DNA of 64,000 bases from Ryuthela nishihirai (lineage: Eukaryota > Arthropoda > Arachnida > Araneae > Heptathelidae), in the NCBI GenBank assembly GCA_038380435.1, contig JAWZYU010000001.1, forward strand, positions 15,666,001 through 15,730,000, given 5' to 3'. The position numbers and the translations under genes were made by a program. Under the pieces are notes generated by a model. The model was not told the origin of the DNA and did not search any database. It was given only the letters and a program-made list of their open reading frames with translations. Shown here one piece after another: positions 1-12,154 of this stretch. Each line of letters begins with the position of its first letter. Positions within the stretch are counted from its first letter, which is position 1.

Positions 1-119
1 ATTCAAAAATGCATGGATTGTCCGCATACCTATAATAATTATAGACCGGCCTGACACCAATAGGTTTGACATTTATAGATTTTTTTAAAACTAATAGCGA
101 GATAATATTTTACTTTGTA

Positions 120-1190
120 GTTTGTCTGTCCGTTTCTATATTTTCAACCTTTTTTATATTTAAAGATTAGTGAAAAATTATTTTTTTAATTGGATAGGTA
201 TTGATGAAATATTACGTTTAGCATATTCCCAATATTACAAAAGTTTTAAATTGCACCCTCTAACGGTGAAAAAAAGTGAAAATTGCAAAAATTTAAACGA
301 ATGTTGCAAACTATGTAGTTATGCTAAAAATTTCAAATTTTTGTGGTGGAACGTGAAGCTCATGAATATTCAATTGGTAACAATGACTTGACTCCTTACC
401 ATAGGGAGGGTAGGAAAAGGCAACTTTTGTTTTAAGCAGTAAATATTTCTTTTTAGAGATAAATTAAAAATTCTTTTTGCGTTGGATAGGTATTGATGAC
501 ATATTACGATTCGCATATTCCCAATATCATAAGAGGTTTTAATTGCACCTTCTAACGGTGAAGAAAGGTGAAATTGCAAAATTTTAAACGAATTTTGCAA
601 ACTATGTAGTTATTCTAAAAATTTCAAATTTTTGTGGTGGAATGTGAAGCTCATGGAGATTCAATTGGTAACAATGACTTGACTCCTTACCATAGGGAGG
701 CAAGGAAAAGGCAACTTTTTGTTTTAAGCAGTAAATGTTTTCTTTTTAGAGATAAATTAAAACTTTTTTTGCGTTGAATAGGTATTGATGACATATTACG
801 ATTCGCATATTCCCAATATCATAAGAGGTTTTAATTGCACCTTCTAACGGTGAAGAAAGGTGAAATTGCAAAATTTTAAACGAATTTTGCAAACTATGTA
901 GTTATTCTAAAAATTTCAAATTTTTGTGGTGGAATGTGAAGCTCATGGAGATTCAATTGGTAACAATGACTTGACTCCTTACCATAGGGAGGCAAGGAAA
1001 AGGCAACTTTTTGTTTTAAGCAGTAAATGTTTTCTTTTTAGAGATAAATTAAAACTTTTTTTGCGTTGAATAGGTATTGATGACATATTACGATTCGCAT
1101 ATTCCCAATATCATAAGAGGTTTTAATTGCACCTTCTAACGGTGAAGAAAGGTGAAATTGCAAAATTTTAAACGAATATTGCAGACGATG
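120..1190 (+). repeat. 292-bp satellite array, about 3.7 copies
   Basis: The same sequence recurs with a period of 292 bases: the anchor ggataggtattgatga (or its variant) starts near 190, 482, 774 and 1066. Copies two and three are almost identical and the first is more diverged. The last copy breaks off near 1182. Each unit is AT-rich and contains gagataaattaaaa and aattgcaaaattttaaacga. Short frames inside it are chance. Diverged units in the opposite orientation lie at 3060-4156 and 5763-5900. Confidence 0.9.
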
Positions 1191-1382
1191 TGTTTTTGCG
1201 AGATATTTGTAATTACTTTGGTGGAGTATGGATGGGCATAAGGTTTGCATTGAAAACAACGATTTGCCTTCTTATCAACAATGAGACGGCGAAATGCAAT
1301 TTTTTTTGTCCGAAGAAGGAACTTAAGTATCCTGTTTTTGTTAAACAGATACTAATGAAATACATTATAAATCACACATTTT

Positions 1383-1475
1383 GAATGTATATCAAATGCT
1401 CTGTTTTATCACACAGTTTTGAATGTATATCAAATGCTCTGTTTTATCACACAGTTTTGAATGTATATCAAATGA
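1383..1475 (+). repeat. 39-bp tandem repeat at the left edge of a LINE
   Basis: A 39-base unit beginning gaatgtatatcaaatg and containing ctctgttttatcacacag occurs twice in full and once in part. It runs into the recognisable reverse transcriptase frame. It may be a local slippage product, or the internal 5' end of the truncated LINE. Confidence 0.75.
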
Positions 1476-1479
1476 TCCC

Positions 1480-3018
1480 ATTGTTTGCAATGATGATAGA
1501 TGCATTGGTGGCTTTAATGTTGGCCCTATAACACAATCTGAAGTTATTTTGGCTGTTTCTAAACTTAAACTTCATAAATCCCCATGGGTAGATGAAATTA
1601 CTACAGAAATGCTTAGAGCTGGAAATGTTTCGGTTACCACTTGGATGACTGAAATTCTGAATATCTTTTATGATAAAGGCATGGTTCCTAAGGATTTTAC
1701 CAGAGCTATTGTTATCCCTATTTTCAAAAAAGGTTATCGCAGTTCTTGTGATAACTATAGGGGTATCAGCCTACTCTCTGTTCCAGGTAAAGTTCTTTCC
1801 ATGATTGTGCTTAATAGAATTAAGAATCTGGTTGACAGGCAATTGCGTGATGAGCAATGTGGATTCAGAAGTGGTAGGGGATGTGTGGATCAGATATTTT
1901 CTTCAGCAGATTCTTGAGAAATGTTTAGAATTTCAGAAACCTTTGGTTGCTAGCTCTGTTGATTTCAAAAAGGCTTTCGACTCTGTTGATTGTCATAATT
2001 TGTGGTTGATTAGTTAACATAATGAAAGCTCTCTATAATAACACTGAATCGTGTGTGAGAGTTGGTAAGGCTTGTAGCAAATGGTTTAGCATTACGTCTG
2101 GTGTTCGACAAGGGTGCATTTTGTCTCCTTTTCTCTTTAGCTTGGTTATTGATTATGTTATGCGAAATTCACTTCAAGGGAAAGATTTTGGCCTTAAATG
2201 GGCTGGAGATACGAAAATTTCTGATTTAGATCATGCTGATGATTTAGCCCTTTTGGCAAATGATGTTGCTGAGATGAACTCTTTCATTCGAGCTGTTGAT
2301 GAAACTGGTACTAGAGTAGGTTTGGTTATAAACAGAGAGAAAATTAAATTGATGAAAATTGGTCAGGCAGGTTGTGGGTCAGTTAATCTGAATGGTTGCA
2401 ATCTTGAACAGGTGTCAGAGTTTAATTATCTTGGGAGCTATGTAACAGATACCGGTGATGTGCGGCATGAGATTAACAGACGGATAGGGATTGCTGCCGG
2501 GACTTTTAAGAATCTATGGAGAGTGTGGAGAAATAGGCGTATACACCTAAACACTAAAATTAGACTGTATAATAGTTTGGTTCTTTCTAGGGTTAGTTAT
2601 GGCAATGAAACGTGGACACTTTGTAAACATGATAACAGGAAACTAGATACTTTTGATTCTAGATGCTTACGCAGTATATTGGGCATTAGGTGGTTCAACT
2701 TTGTAACTAATGATGAGGTTAGGCAAAGGAGTCTGCAACACTCTTTTGAGCATCATATTGTGCAGAGAGAGACTCCGTTGGTTTGGCCTGTTGCTCGTAT
2801 GAATAATTATAGATTGGTGAATAGGGTTATTAACAATGTCCCTAAAGGCCTCAGAAAGAGGGGGGGGGGGACCTAGGATGCGATGGACAGACAATGCCAT
2901 ACAGGATCTTATTAGAATTGGTGTGCAGTGGCCAGATGCTGTAGATGTAGCTCAGGACAGACTTGCTTGGAGAACTAAATTGCAGTGTCTGGTTGGACCT
3001 CCGTAGTCCATGGCTGCT

Positions 3019-3053
<35 letters not shown>
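1480..3053 (+). pseudogene. Decayed LINE reverse transcriptase with GAT-repeat tail
   Basis: This is the C-terminal two thirds of a non-LTR retrotransposon polyprotein. It copies its own RNA at a nicked target. Visible reverse transcriptase motifs are NYRGISLLSVPGKVLSMIV, DEQCGFRSGRG, VDFKKAFDSVD, GVRQGCILSPFLFSL and the catalytic box, which reads HADD where FADD or YADD is usual. Downstream come NYLGSYVTDTG, SYGNETWTL and a C-terminal box with RMRWTDNA and AWRTKLQ. At least three lesions break it: a frame change near 1910, a stop plus apparent small deletion near 2015, and a frameshift in the G run at 2862-2871. After the stop at about 3004-3006 comes a (GAT)n tail at 3022-3053, typical of RTE-like LINE 3' ends. 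The endonuclease half is missing. Clade assignment is uncertain. Confidence 0.9.
3022..3053 (+). repeat. (GAT)n microsatellite tail of the LINE
   Basis: About ten uninterrupted gat/tga units directly follow the LINE 3' untranslated sequence. This is the usual way RTE-type elements end, and it supports taking 3053 as the 3' terminus. Confidence 0.85.
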
Positions 3054-3055
<2 letters not shown>

Positions 3056-3059
3056 TCCG

Positions 3060-4156
3060 ATTAGAAATATGCCTAGACATAAATTTCACTTCAGTTGCTT
3101 GGATCTTTTAGGCACTAAAATCCAAATTTAGGAGACAAACTGAGAGATTGGCGGCATTTACGAAAACTTCTTCGTTTTCAAGAAATTGACAAATTTCAAA
3201 TCTCAATCTTTCAGTACGTCTCGTAGGAGAAAATAATTATAAAAACACCTTTCGCCTCTGACACATATGAAAATCTCGTTTTAAAGAGAAGAAATTTTCC
3301 ATTTAAATACTTTTCACTCCTCAAAAGTTTTAATTAGAGCTAATGGATGATGGGGAAAATGCAAATATCAGTATTTTATTAACAATTTTAAAACAGAAAA
3401 AGTATTTGTCTTTTATCTTTCAATTTCAAAAAATTCTTTTCTTCTGACACCCCTCTGAGGAAAGGGAGCAGATTGTTGCTGTCAGTGGAATATCTCTTGA
3501 CACTCTATCACCGAAATTTCAAATTTCTACCATAAACATCTCACTTACAGCATTCGTAAGTTTCCACATTTAGTGATCTACAACGAAAAAAATTGAAACT
3601 GCGTAAGTGTTTGAAAAATGCGAATTATAATATTTCATTAATAACAATTCATCTAAAAATGAGCTTTCCAATTATACTTTAAAAAGAAAAAAATGGGTAT
3701 CCCACCCAACCTGGACATAAGGGGTCAACGCATTATTACCAAACTTCATGACCTGCAAATTCCACCACCAAAATATCAACTTTCTAGCCATAAATACATC
3801 ATTTGCAAAATTCGCTGAAATTCTAGCCACTTTCGACATTTTTCACAATGAGAGGGAGCAGTTATAGCTTTTGGGAAATTCGGAAAGTGCAAATCGTAAT
3901 ATTTGATCAATATTTATTCGACCTAAAAAAACATTTTAATTTATCTCTAAAAACAAAAATTTTTCTTTTAAAGCAAAACAAATGGAATTCCCCCCCACCC
4001 TGAGTCTAAGGGGCTAACTCATTATTGCCAATAAAACTTAGTGACCTTCACATTCCACTAACAAAATTTTAAATTTTAGCATAAATATATCGTTTGCAAT
4101 ATCCATTTATAATTTTGAAATTTAATAAAATTTTCCACTTTTAGATGGCGGAATTA
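3060..4156 (-). repeat. Diverged satellite units, opposite orientation
   Basis: Read on the - strand, blocks near 3340-3440, 3590-3720 and 3880-3990 match the 292-bp satellite in order (tttttagagataaatt, then attacgatt), with many substitutions. Spacing is about 280 bases. No gene is visible here. The array resumes after the Tc1-like insertion and the small MITE. Confidence 0.65.
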
Positions 4157-5547
4157 CACTGCTGGCAATTAAAATTGCAATAACAGGAAAGACAAGAGAT
4201 AATAAAGCCATATTTAGTGAATACATAGCTTATGTTACAGGGCAAATACAACTCGGTTAGACTTGTGGAATACAAAGAAATAAGTATCTTGTGTAGCCAT
4301 CATGGGCGGCAATAACCGCTGCTACACGGTCCGGCAATGAGAGGACGAGATGTCAGTCCAATGCAGTTTCGATACATAGCCAAAGTTCATCTGTTGTAGC
4401 AGCTGCTGGTGTCTGGTATGCTAGTCTTTGTGAGACCAGGGACCAGATATGTTCAATTGTTGCAGATCGGGTGAAAGCTCAGGCCAAGGCAGAAGTGTCA
4501 CATGGTGGCTATCCAGAAATTGTTGGACGATGCATGCCACATGTGGTCGGGCATTCTCGTGTTGGTAAATGGAACCAGAGAGTCCCTGAAGATAAGGTAC
4601 GACCACACGCTCCAACACCTCAGTGATGTAACGTTGACTGTTCAAAGTATCGGTAATGCGTATGATGTATGTGTGTGTGAGTGGAGTTCAATGGCATCCC
4701 ATACCATAACATCAAGGGCCGGACTTATATGGCGCAGCATCATGCATGTCTCACTGAGCCTGTCACAATGGTACCACCAAATACGGATTTGTCCATCATG
4801 TTGCGGCATACGGAAGGGGGATTCGTCTGAAAAGATGATGAGTTTCCATTTGCACATCCATGCACGAAATTCTTGGCACCATTGCAGTCAAATACGCCTG
4901 TGTTGTAGAGTCAATGTAGCCGAAGCAATGGCCGCCTACCAAAGATGCCCCGATGCTGCAGATGACGTCGAACCGTATGTGCGGAATTACACTATGGCGG
5001 AATACTAGTTGATGTGCAATACACCCTAACTCTTGATCTAAGGTATTTGATGTGGCTGTACGATCATTCAAAGCCATGCGCACGAGATGTCTGTTCTCTC
5101 GTTCGTTTGCGTGACACGGCCGTTGTGATCCCTCACGTCGGTGAGTTCGTTCCTCCTCTACCCACTGACGTCATATTCTCATCACTGTGGGAGCATTTCG
5201 TCCAACACGAGCACCGATGTCTCGGTACGATAATCAGCCTTCTCGTAATCCCACAATTCTCTCTCTATCAAAGTCGTAAACCTGGTCGTATGGATGCAGT
5301 GTTCTTCGACGGGCATACTTGATCCTTTAGTACGTAAGAAATGCGACCAAACACAATTCCAGTGCTTTACACCGGCTCTTTGTATCTCCTCTTATACAAC
5401 TTCCATGGAGCTTTACTGTCACACATGATGTGTGTATGTGCTGCGCTTTGAATTATTTACATGTTCTCCCATGGGTTACCCATCTTGCATATTTCGGGAC
5501 AAGCTGATGAGTTCTTCCTGGTGTTGTACTTTTAATGGCCAGCAGTG
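4157..5547 (-). mobile_element. Tc1-like DNA transposon, 1391 bp, inactive
   Basis: Terminal inverted repeats read cactgctggcaattaaaa on the left and, inverted, cactgctggccattaaaa on the right. Each is flanked by TA (4155-4156 and 5548-5549), the target duplication of Tc1/mariner elements. The start of the repeat resembles that of Tc1 itself. The element sits inside the inverted satellite array. The transposase lies on the - strand and is broken. Confidence 0.9.
4421..5083 (-). pseudogene. Tc1-like transposase pseudogene
   Basis: DDE transposase of the Tc1 branch, which would cut the element out and insert it at TA. Read from 5083 downward, three overlapping frames carry the catalytic core. 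The first catalytic region is IIFSDESPFRM. The second is HENARPHVA, where the usual aspartate of the DNARPH-type box has become glutamate. Then comes LLPWPELSPDL, after which the reading breaks up. The paired-type DNA-binding N terminus is not intact. Frame changes occur near 4640 and 4850. The copy cannot encode an active enzyme. Confidence 0.88.
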
Positions 5548-5556
5548 TATGTACAT

Positions 5557-5762
5557 GGTGATTGAAAAAGAATTGAACAATTTCAAAATTTATTACTCAG
5601 TAACTAAGTCATATATATGAACATATAGTCAAAAGCAATTTGAAAAGGAACTGTCACGGTTATTTCTATAATCTTATATTTTTATAATACTGAATGTCAT
5701 ATATAACCATGGTAGTTACCGATAATAAATTTTTGAAAGTGTTCAATTCTTTTTGAATCACC
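5557..5762. mobile_element. 206-bp MITE with 36-bp inverted repeats
   Basis: The left end ggtgattgaaaaagaattga and the right end, inverted, ggtgattcaaaaagaattga extend to about 36 matching bases with few mismatches. The interior is AT-rich and noncoding. It begins only ten bases after the Tc1-like element, so the two insertions are adjacent. The superfamily is unknown. Confidence 0.75.
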
Positions 5763-5900
5763 TTTTGAATCACATTGGGAGATTCAGAAAGTGCGAAACG
5801 TAAATTTCATCAATTTCTAACAACCCAAAAAGAATTTTTAATTTATCTGTATAAACAAAAAAATTCGATGTTTACAGACGGACGACAAAGTAAGCACATT
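5763..5900 (-). repeat. Satellite unit remnant right of the Tc1-like element
   Basis: The block with gaaagtgcgaaacgtaaat and ttaatttatctgtataaac matches the inverted satellite units at 3880-3990. This shows that the array continued here before the Tc1-like element and the MITE landed in it. Confidence 0.6.
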
Positions 5901-6837
5901 ATCTCGTTTTCTTTTAAATGATACTTTTCAAAACGATTTTTTTTATCTCGTGTTGAAAAAAAAAACGAAATAAAAAAAGTTCTCTATTGTCAAAAACATC
6001 TGATCGGAGTTTTTCAAATGCTTTTCGCATATTTATCAATGGGAATTTCCAATGTGATCGAATGAATGATTTAATACTGAGTAAATCTGATCTACCGTCT
6101 GAAAATTCTCCATTATAATCGGTAGCAGATATGATTTTATTGATAGTTTTTTGTTTTAAATCAGCATTTGCATTAACTTCTGAAATTGACGAAGAATTCC
6201 AAAAGTAATTAGAGAGGAAATTAAATTTGCTGTCAAAATGTAAGCTGATCGATCATAACTTACTTTATTCCCATTTCAGAGACGAAAACATTGTTTCGGG
6301 AATAAATTTGCATCAGTAACAAAATATCTGCTATAAGAAGTTAATGATATTTCTTGCATTACGTATATAAACCGTATAAAAATATATACCATCATTATAA
6401 TCATCTAATTATATTTGTAGTTTTTAATAAATTGTTAGGTATCAGTACAACTGTTTTTTTTACAGATATTTGTTCTCTAACAAGATTTTGCTTGACGTTT
6501 TATTAATTTATGCAGCATAAGATTTTTGGTTGTTATTGTTCGCATGGTTTTCGATCCGTGTTCTACTTTCACAGAGCTACGATTTTATATGTTTATGTTA
6601 AATTATATTATTGTTTCAAAAGTGTTTCCAATTTGAGTCATGTGTTAACAAATACTATCATCCTTTTTTCCTTATATTTTAATTACAATGTGCGCTTTTT
6701 GTATTTTATGTATACAGAGTTTGAATGTGGGATTATTTGAATATTCTTAAATTTGATTTAATGAAAATGTAATTCAAATAAAATGCATTTTTAAACTTCT
6801 TACGTGATGATGTTCACATTAAACTTATTAACGGAGT
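5901..6837. other. AT-rich intergenic or intronic stretch, no gene seen
   Basis: Very AT-rich sequence with poly-A and poly-T runs. Short frames such as 6510-6740 have no recognisable domain. Nothing further is supported. Confidence 0.5.
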
Positions 6838-7671
6838 AATAAAGTCTTGGTTATCCGGCATTTATGGGGAATCGAAGTTGATGACTAGATGAATCTGCCA
6901 GTTGTATGAGAAATATTTTGATAGAAACCAAATAGAATAGGTACAATCGTGTAGTTAAGTTTTCGTTGAAAAAAATGCATCTAAATACAATGGTAATAAA
7001 ATTGAAGTGTAACGCTCATAAAACAAATATCCAAAATATAATTTTTGATACATATTTTCACACACTTAAAGAATGTAGAGGTCCGTGCACTTAACTAAAA
7101 CTTCGGGAACTGCTTCATTGAAAACCATCAAGGAAAGAGTTGTAATTGTGGCCTCGGATGGCCCTGACTATTGATCGTTTCCGCAGTTTCCTAATAAAGA
7201 AATGTGAGAGAGAATATTTGAAAGGTAAAGTCGGTAGAAAAGCATAAACAAAACAAAGCGAATACTATCCTAGACACCAGAATAGTGAAACTAAGCTAAA
7301 CTATAATTTCAGAAAAAAGAACAACTAGCAATGCATATGTGCACTGTAGTTTTTTGGTTAGGTTCTAGATACTCAAATGGCATTTCATCAGGGTCATTCA
7401 CTGAACCAGCATTTGCTTCTTGCGCAGCAGCTGATGTCGAGGGTTGATAAAACGTAAAATTAGGTCTAGTAGTTTTCTTGAATAAATTTCTCATATCTAC
7501 ATGTTTTCCTTTTATTATGTAAACAATGTGTGAAATACGACGTCATGGCATCCGGGAAACCTATCACGTGCATTGAAATTTGCCGTATCAAATTCAAATG
7601 TTCAATTCGAAATTTATGCCGGTTGCATGACAATTTTTTATGTTTGAATACCGGATAACCGGGAGTTTATT
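6838..7671 (-). mobile_element. pogo/Tigger-like element remnant
   Basis: The left end aataaagtcttggttatccg and the inverted right end aataaactcccggttatccg match over about 26 bases with a few differences. The ggttatccgg core is characteristic of pogo/Tigger-type terminal repeats. A short - strand frame (7309-7494) with QPSTSAAAQ and DPDEMPFEYLEP resembles the acidic C-terminal tail of such transposases, so the element is probably a deleted derivative. Its right end is 34 bases upstream of the first guanylate cyclase exon. Confidence 0.55.
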
Positions 7672-7705
7672 GCATTAATATTTAGTCGTTTCCTTTTTTT
7701 TTCAG

Positions 7706-7844
7706 CCCATTGCTACATACTTCGGATCAAAAAGAATTTACGAGACGATAGACGATGTGGCAATCCATTGGCCAAAAGGGAAACCTCCGCCTGATGTTCC
7801 TTATTGTGGATTTTTAGGAGATGCTCCACACTGCAGAATCACTC
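7706..7844 (+). CDS. Receptor guanylate cyclase, juxtamembrane extracellular exon
   Basis: Internal exon of 139 bases, 46 codons plus one base. The acceptor is a long pyrimidine run ending in cag, and the donor is c|gtaagg. The translation includes DDVAIHWPKGKPPPD followed by VPYCGFLGDAPHC. The pattern tryptophan, P-x-G, PPPD, then two cysteines about eight residues apart is the conserved segment between the ligand-binding (ANF receptor) domain and the membrane in receptor guanylate cyclases. Those enzymes convert GTP to cGMP in response to extracellular signals. The cysteines are known in the family to form a disulphide close to the membrane. The exon ends in phase 1 and joins exactly to the next exon at 14752. 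Upstream ligand-binding exons are not in the window. Confidence 0.9.
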
Positions 7845-8900
7845 GTAAGGCAAAATATTTAGTACTTCTATTATCCTTTCATTTCTTTTCTATTAATTAA
7901 TGCTCATTAGCAGAATTTATAAACAGAAAGGTAATTCAAAGAAAGCGGTTGCTTGGAATTATGACTCAGATGCAAAGAATCGTTTGGTGTAAAAAGCCAC
8001 TGATAACAATTGTTCTTTTCGTAAAAAAAATATTACGAAGAAAACAACGATTTTCCAGCCTCTTCTGGCATCCCTGTTAGGTTCCTCTGAACTAATTATA
8101 ACCATTAAAATGCACGCATATTGTGCGTAAGCCATTTTTATATCTTAATATGAGTATAAAATGCTAATCTATAACCAAGACTTAGGACGGTAATTAGGAC
8201 ACATAAGATAACCATAAGACGAATAAAATATAAATATTTAATTCCGCTTTCCACCCTCTATGGCGATTACAAGATTCTTTTAGACCGTAATACTCTCTGA
8301 ATCTCATTTTTGCATAGCCGATTACTTCCGATGAATACAATTTGGTACAATTATCAATATTAGTGTTATTTCTTATGATTTAAAAATAACATTTTAAGGG
8401 ATAGTTTATATTCTTCGCCAAATGAAAATGTCTGCTCTCATATCTCTACCTTAAGGCTTTTGTCGTAAAAAAACAAGAGCAGCATTTGGAGGAGATAACC
8501 CAAAATGGGTTCAAAAGGTGGGTTTTGATGTATTTAAATTCATGAGCTACATTTATAGGTAGGGGTAATTCTATATATATATATGACTACAATGAGCAAA
8601 AGTGTTTTTCATGGACACTCGAGTTTCAAAGATTAAAAATATCAGCTGAAAATGCTTTTCATATAAGAATAAAGCAATTAATCTGTTATATAAAGAATAA
8701 AGTTTGTTTGTTTTGTTTGTCCACTTATGCACTCAGCCCCCAGAAAGGCTACAGACACCGAACGTTGCATGAACGTTCCCTTCACTCAGCGGTGGGGGGG
8801 GGGGAATATAGGCTATGTGCGAACTCGCTGGGGTCAACCAAAATTGGGGTGGGCGGGTTTGAATTTCTCAAAATCCCCATAAAATTAATATTAACGGTTT

Positions 8901-9084
8901 GAAGTTATTCAAAATAACTGCTGCCACTAATAAATTTTTAAAAAGGAATACATCAAACTAAATTAATATCTGATTTCGCGTGATGCAGCATTAACAAGTG
9001 GAAAGTTATTCAAAATAACTATTGCCACCATTAAATTTGAAATAATGAATTCATCAAACTAATTCTTTCTGATTTCGCGTGTTA
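8901..9084 (+). repeat. Tandem duplication, about 101-bp unit, two copies
   Basis: Both copies begin with agttattcaaaataact and share ccac, aaattt, catcaaacta and tgatttcgcgtg in order, with moderate divergence. Noncoding. Confidence 0.7.
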
Positions 9085-9329
9085 AACTCATTGTTCAGTT
9101 AGCTGGGTTAACAGCTCGAGCGTTCGTGGATATTGAGGTCCTTCTAATTAAGCAAAAGCAGAACACGACAGTCACATCAGCTTAGTCTGTACGCAAAAAA
9201 ACTTTATTAAATAAGCTTTTGTAGCGAAGTTAAAATTCATTTCCTCGAAAGAAATTTAAACAATGTCTCTGAAGAAAAATAGCAGATTGCAGTGATTGGC
9301 CACCTGAAACAAACAGTTTCAATTTTTAT

Positions 9330-9395
9330 TTTATGAAGACACTCTAACTAACTTTCTTTTCGTTTATGAAGACGCTCTAAATAACTTTCTTTTCG
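9330..9395 (+). repeat. 33-bp direct duplication
   Basis: Two adjacent copies of tttatgaagac(a/g)ctctaa followed by taactttcttttcg, differing at about two positions. Noncoding. Confidence 0.85.
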
Positions 9396-10635
9396 TTTTC
9401 ACTGTCGACTTTGGACGTAATTTGGTTTGGAGCGGAAATGAAGACACTTGACTATAAAAGTCTCCTTGTCGTTTTCGTTATTCGAACTGTAATAACGTTT
9501 TCGAAACTGGCTTCATTATATTAAGATGCAGTGAGTAACACTCGACAAAGTAAGAACAAAAATGGTTAGATAAAAGAACCTTTTTGTATGAGAGCAGACT
9601 TAGGGAAACCATTCGAGTACAGGTAATCTCATCTCGGATAATTATTCTTAAAAATGGTTACCTTAGGTGTGAAAGCTAAACACTAAATTGAATATACAAG
9701 AGTCTACTTCGGTGTTGGGCTTACAGGAAAAAACCATTCACCCTTAACTTTAGACCCAAGACCCTTAGAATAATTGATTCAAAAATTAATTTATGTTGAA
9801 TAATATCAGGTGTACCAAAAATTAATCTCGTTTTCTCTTTAAAGAAATGTAATCCTGAATTTTCTTTCAGTTTTATTTTCTGAAGAATATAGTTCATTTT
9901 TTATTTATTAATATGAAAAAACATTTTTATATGTATTCTCAATATTTCTCCTTTACCCCTTTGTTTCCCGGCATCCTTAGTTGTATTATGGCATGATTGC
10001 CGTATTCGCAACTGTTTTCGTTAATGAACAGCTCGACCTAAATATTTACATCTTGAATTTGAATTTTTGTCCCCTCCTGAAAAACGTTTTCTCGATCCTG
10101 ACACCCCTTGAAAAACGTTTTTCCGACTGACCTATGCTTACAGGTAATCCATATAACGCGCCTAATGGACAGAATTAAGTTGATAACTTGCAAAGGAAAA
10201 TCAACGATGTTTAATTCCTGTCATGATTAACGCATTGTGCCTTATGATGCCGTCCAGAAGATATATCTTGATACTGTCTCTTGCAAAATATTATCTTTTT
10301 ACTGACTACTGAAGGAGAGGAATGAAAATAAAAATCCACTAACATGATGAAAAATTTTTTCAGGTCTAAACTCATTTATGGGGAAAATAGAACTTAAGCT
10401 ATTTATGACAAAAAGGGAAACTAAGTTGTTTAAACAACACGGTGAAGAGAAGCAGAATGCTATTTCTCATATTTCCCCGAGGATTCATAAACGCAAATGA
10501 AAGTGATTTAAATGGTACTGAGAATTATAAGAAAAAAGGAAAACATAAATGGAGACCCATCCATAGTAAATACACAGATTACATGTAGAAATAGACTTCA
10601 ACAATTATTAAAAACATTTGAAAAAAAATTATCGC

Positions 10636-10710
10636 TGACGCGGCCGGAATCGAACCCGCAACTCTCTAGATACATGCCTGAGCGCTCTACCTTTTAACTT
10701 TAGACTTCAT
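10636..10710 (-). repeat. tRNA-like SINE fragment
   Basis: On the - strand, ggtagagcgctc resembles a pol III A box and gggttcgattccgg fits a B box, in tRNA spacing. No acceptor-stem pairing is visible, so it is more likely a decayed SINE head than a working tRNA. Confidence 0.5.
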
Positions 10711-12154
10711 TCACCCTTGTCAGCGGCAACGCACATAAAGAACTGTCATGAATTTAGATGAAAATGTTTCTTTTCTAAGATCATTGCCTGACTCTGTTGC
10801 CTGATAATTTGATCGTGTTGCAAGCACTGCAACTTTGATAACAGTGTTAAACTTATAACGTAACGCAGAAAATCGAATTATATCGTAACGCCCTATCGAA
10901 TTATACTAAGCATATTTTGTTCAGCTGAATAGTGAAGTAGTTCCACGTGATATATAAACATTATCTTGTTACCGAGATATTGCATTGGTTTCCCCATATT
11001 TTGCGCATTCAGGACTGCAGGTTAAGAAAAACGAGTTACTCATAGTGTTCTTCAAAGCCTGCGGAAAAGGGGCAAACCTAGAATGAATAGTTTTGCTTTA
11101 CATCTTGACATTACTCTTTCGAATATAGTGAGCTAAATGGCCAGGTAACAAGGACCCAAAGGGTTCAAAAAACTTGGTTAAGGCGATCCACTTGACAACG
11201 ATCAGGAAATGGATAGAGGCCTCCAAATTAAGGACATCCAGCATGTTCTTTAACTTGCACAGCACATGGCTCTCTTTTACACGGATCCACAGCTTAGTTG
11301 CTTCGAAGGACGGAGGCCTCGATGGTTATTAAGTAACCAATATATGCTCACAAATATTGGCGGATGCGGGTGCGGATAGAACTTTTGTTATCCACACAGG
11401 GCCTACTAATAAACACAGGTTTTTGAAACTCTAGACATTTTTCAAGAATCTGCATTAGTTAAAATATTTGATCAATAAATTCGTAGCTAGTTTGAATCCA
11501 CACTGCTCATCACACAGTTGCCCATCAACCAAATTCTTTATTCTATTAAATAAATATTTCAAAGAACTTACCCGTAACATGGTGTCGACTGATCTCCCTT
11601 AAATAATTCAAGAACTACAGTGACCTTTTAAAATAATGGGATAATAATAAAAGCTTAGATAAAATCCTTGTGAACAACCTCTTTATCCTAAACGTCTTCA
11701 AATTTTCAGCCACCGGTGGTGCAACAGAAACATTACCAGGATTAAGCATTTAAATAGTAATGCAATCAACTAATTAATAATTTATTCTAATAACGTAAAG
11801 CAAATGCTGTCATATGTAGTATCACGGAGCTTTATAAGTAACAGATTACATGAAGTAAGAAATATTGGAATACATTAATAATAAGCAGCTAAAAATCAAA
11901 ATCAAATTAGAAATCAAAGTTTAAAATAAAAAAAATCCTAGGAGCAAAAACTCGTAGGTGGAATGAAATTTACTCAGTTTGTTTATGTTAATTAATTTTC
12001 TTATTAGCAACAGAAGTATAATTTCAAGTCAACTCAATATCAATTACGTACTTATATCAAATGTTCAAATCAAAAGTTCTCATGAAATTAACATAAAAAT
12101 TATTTCAGTAAGTCAAACAGAAATAAATGAGCGTGAATATATTTATAAACGATT

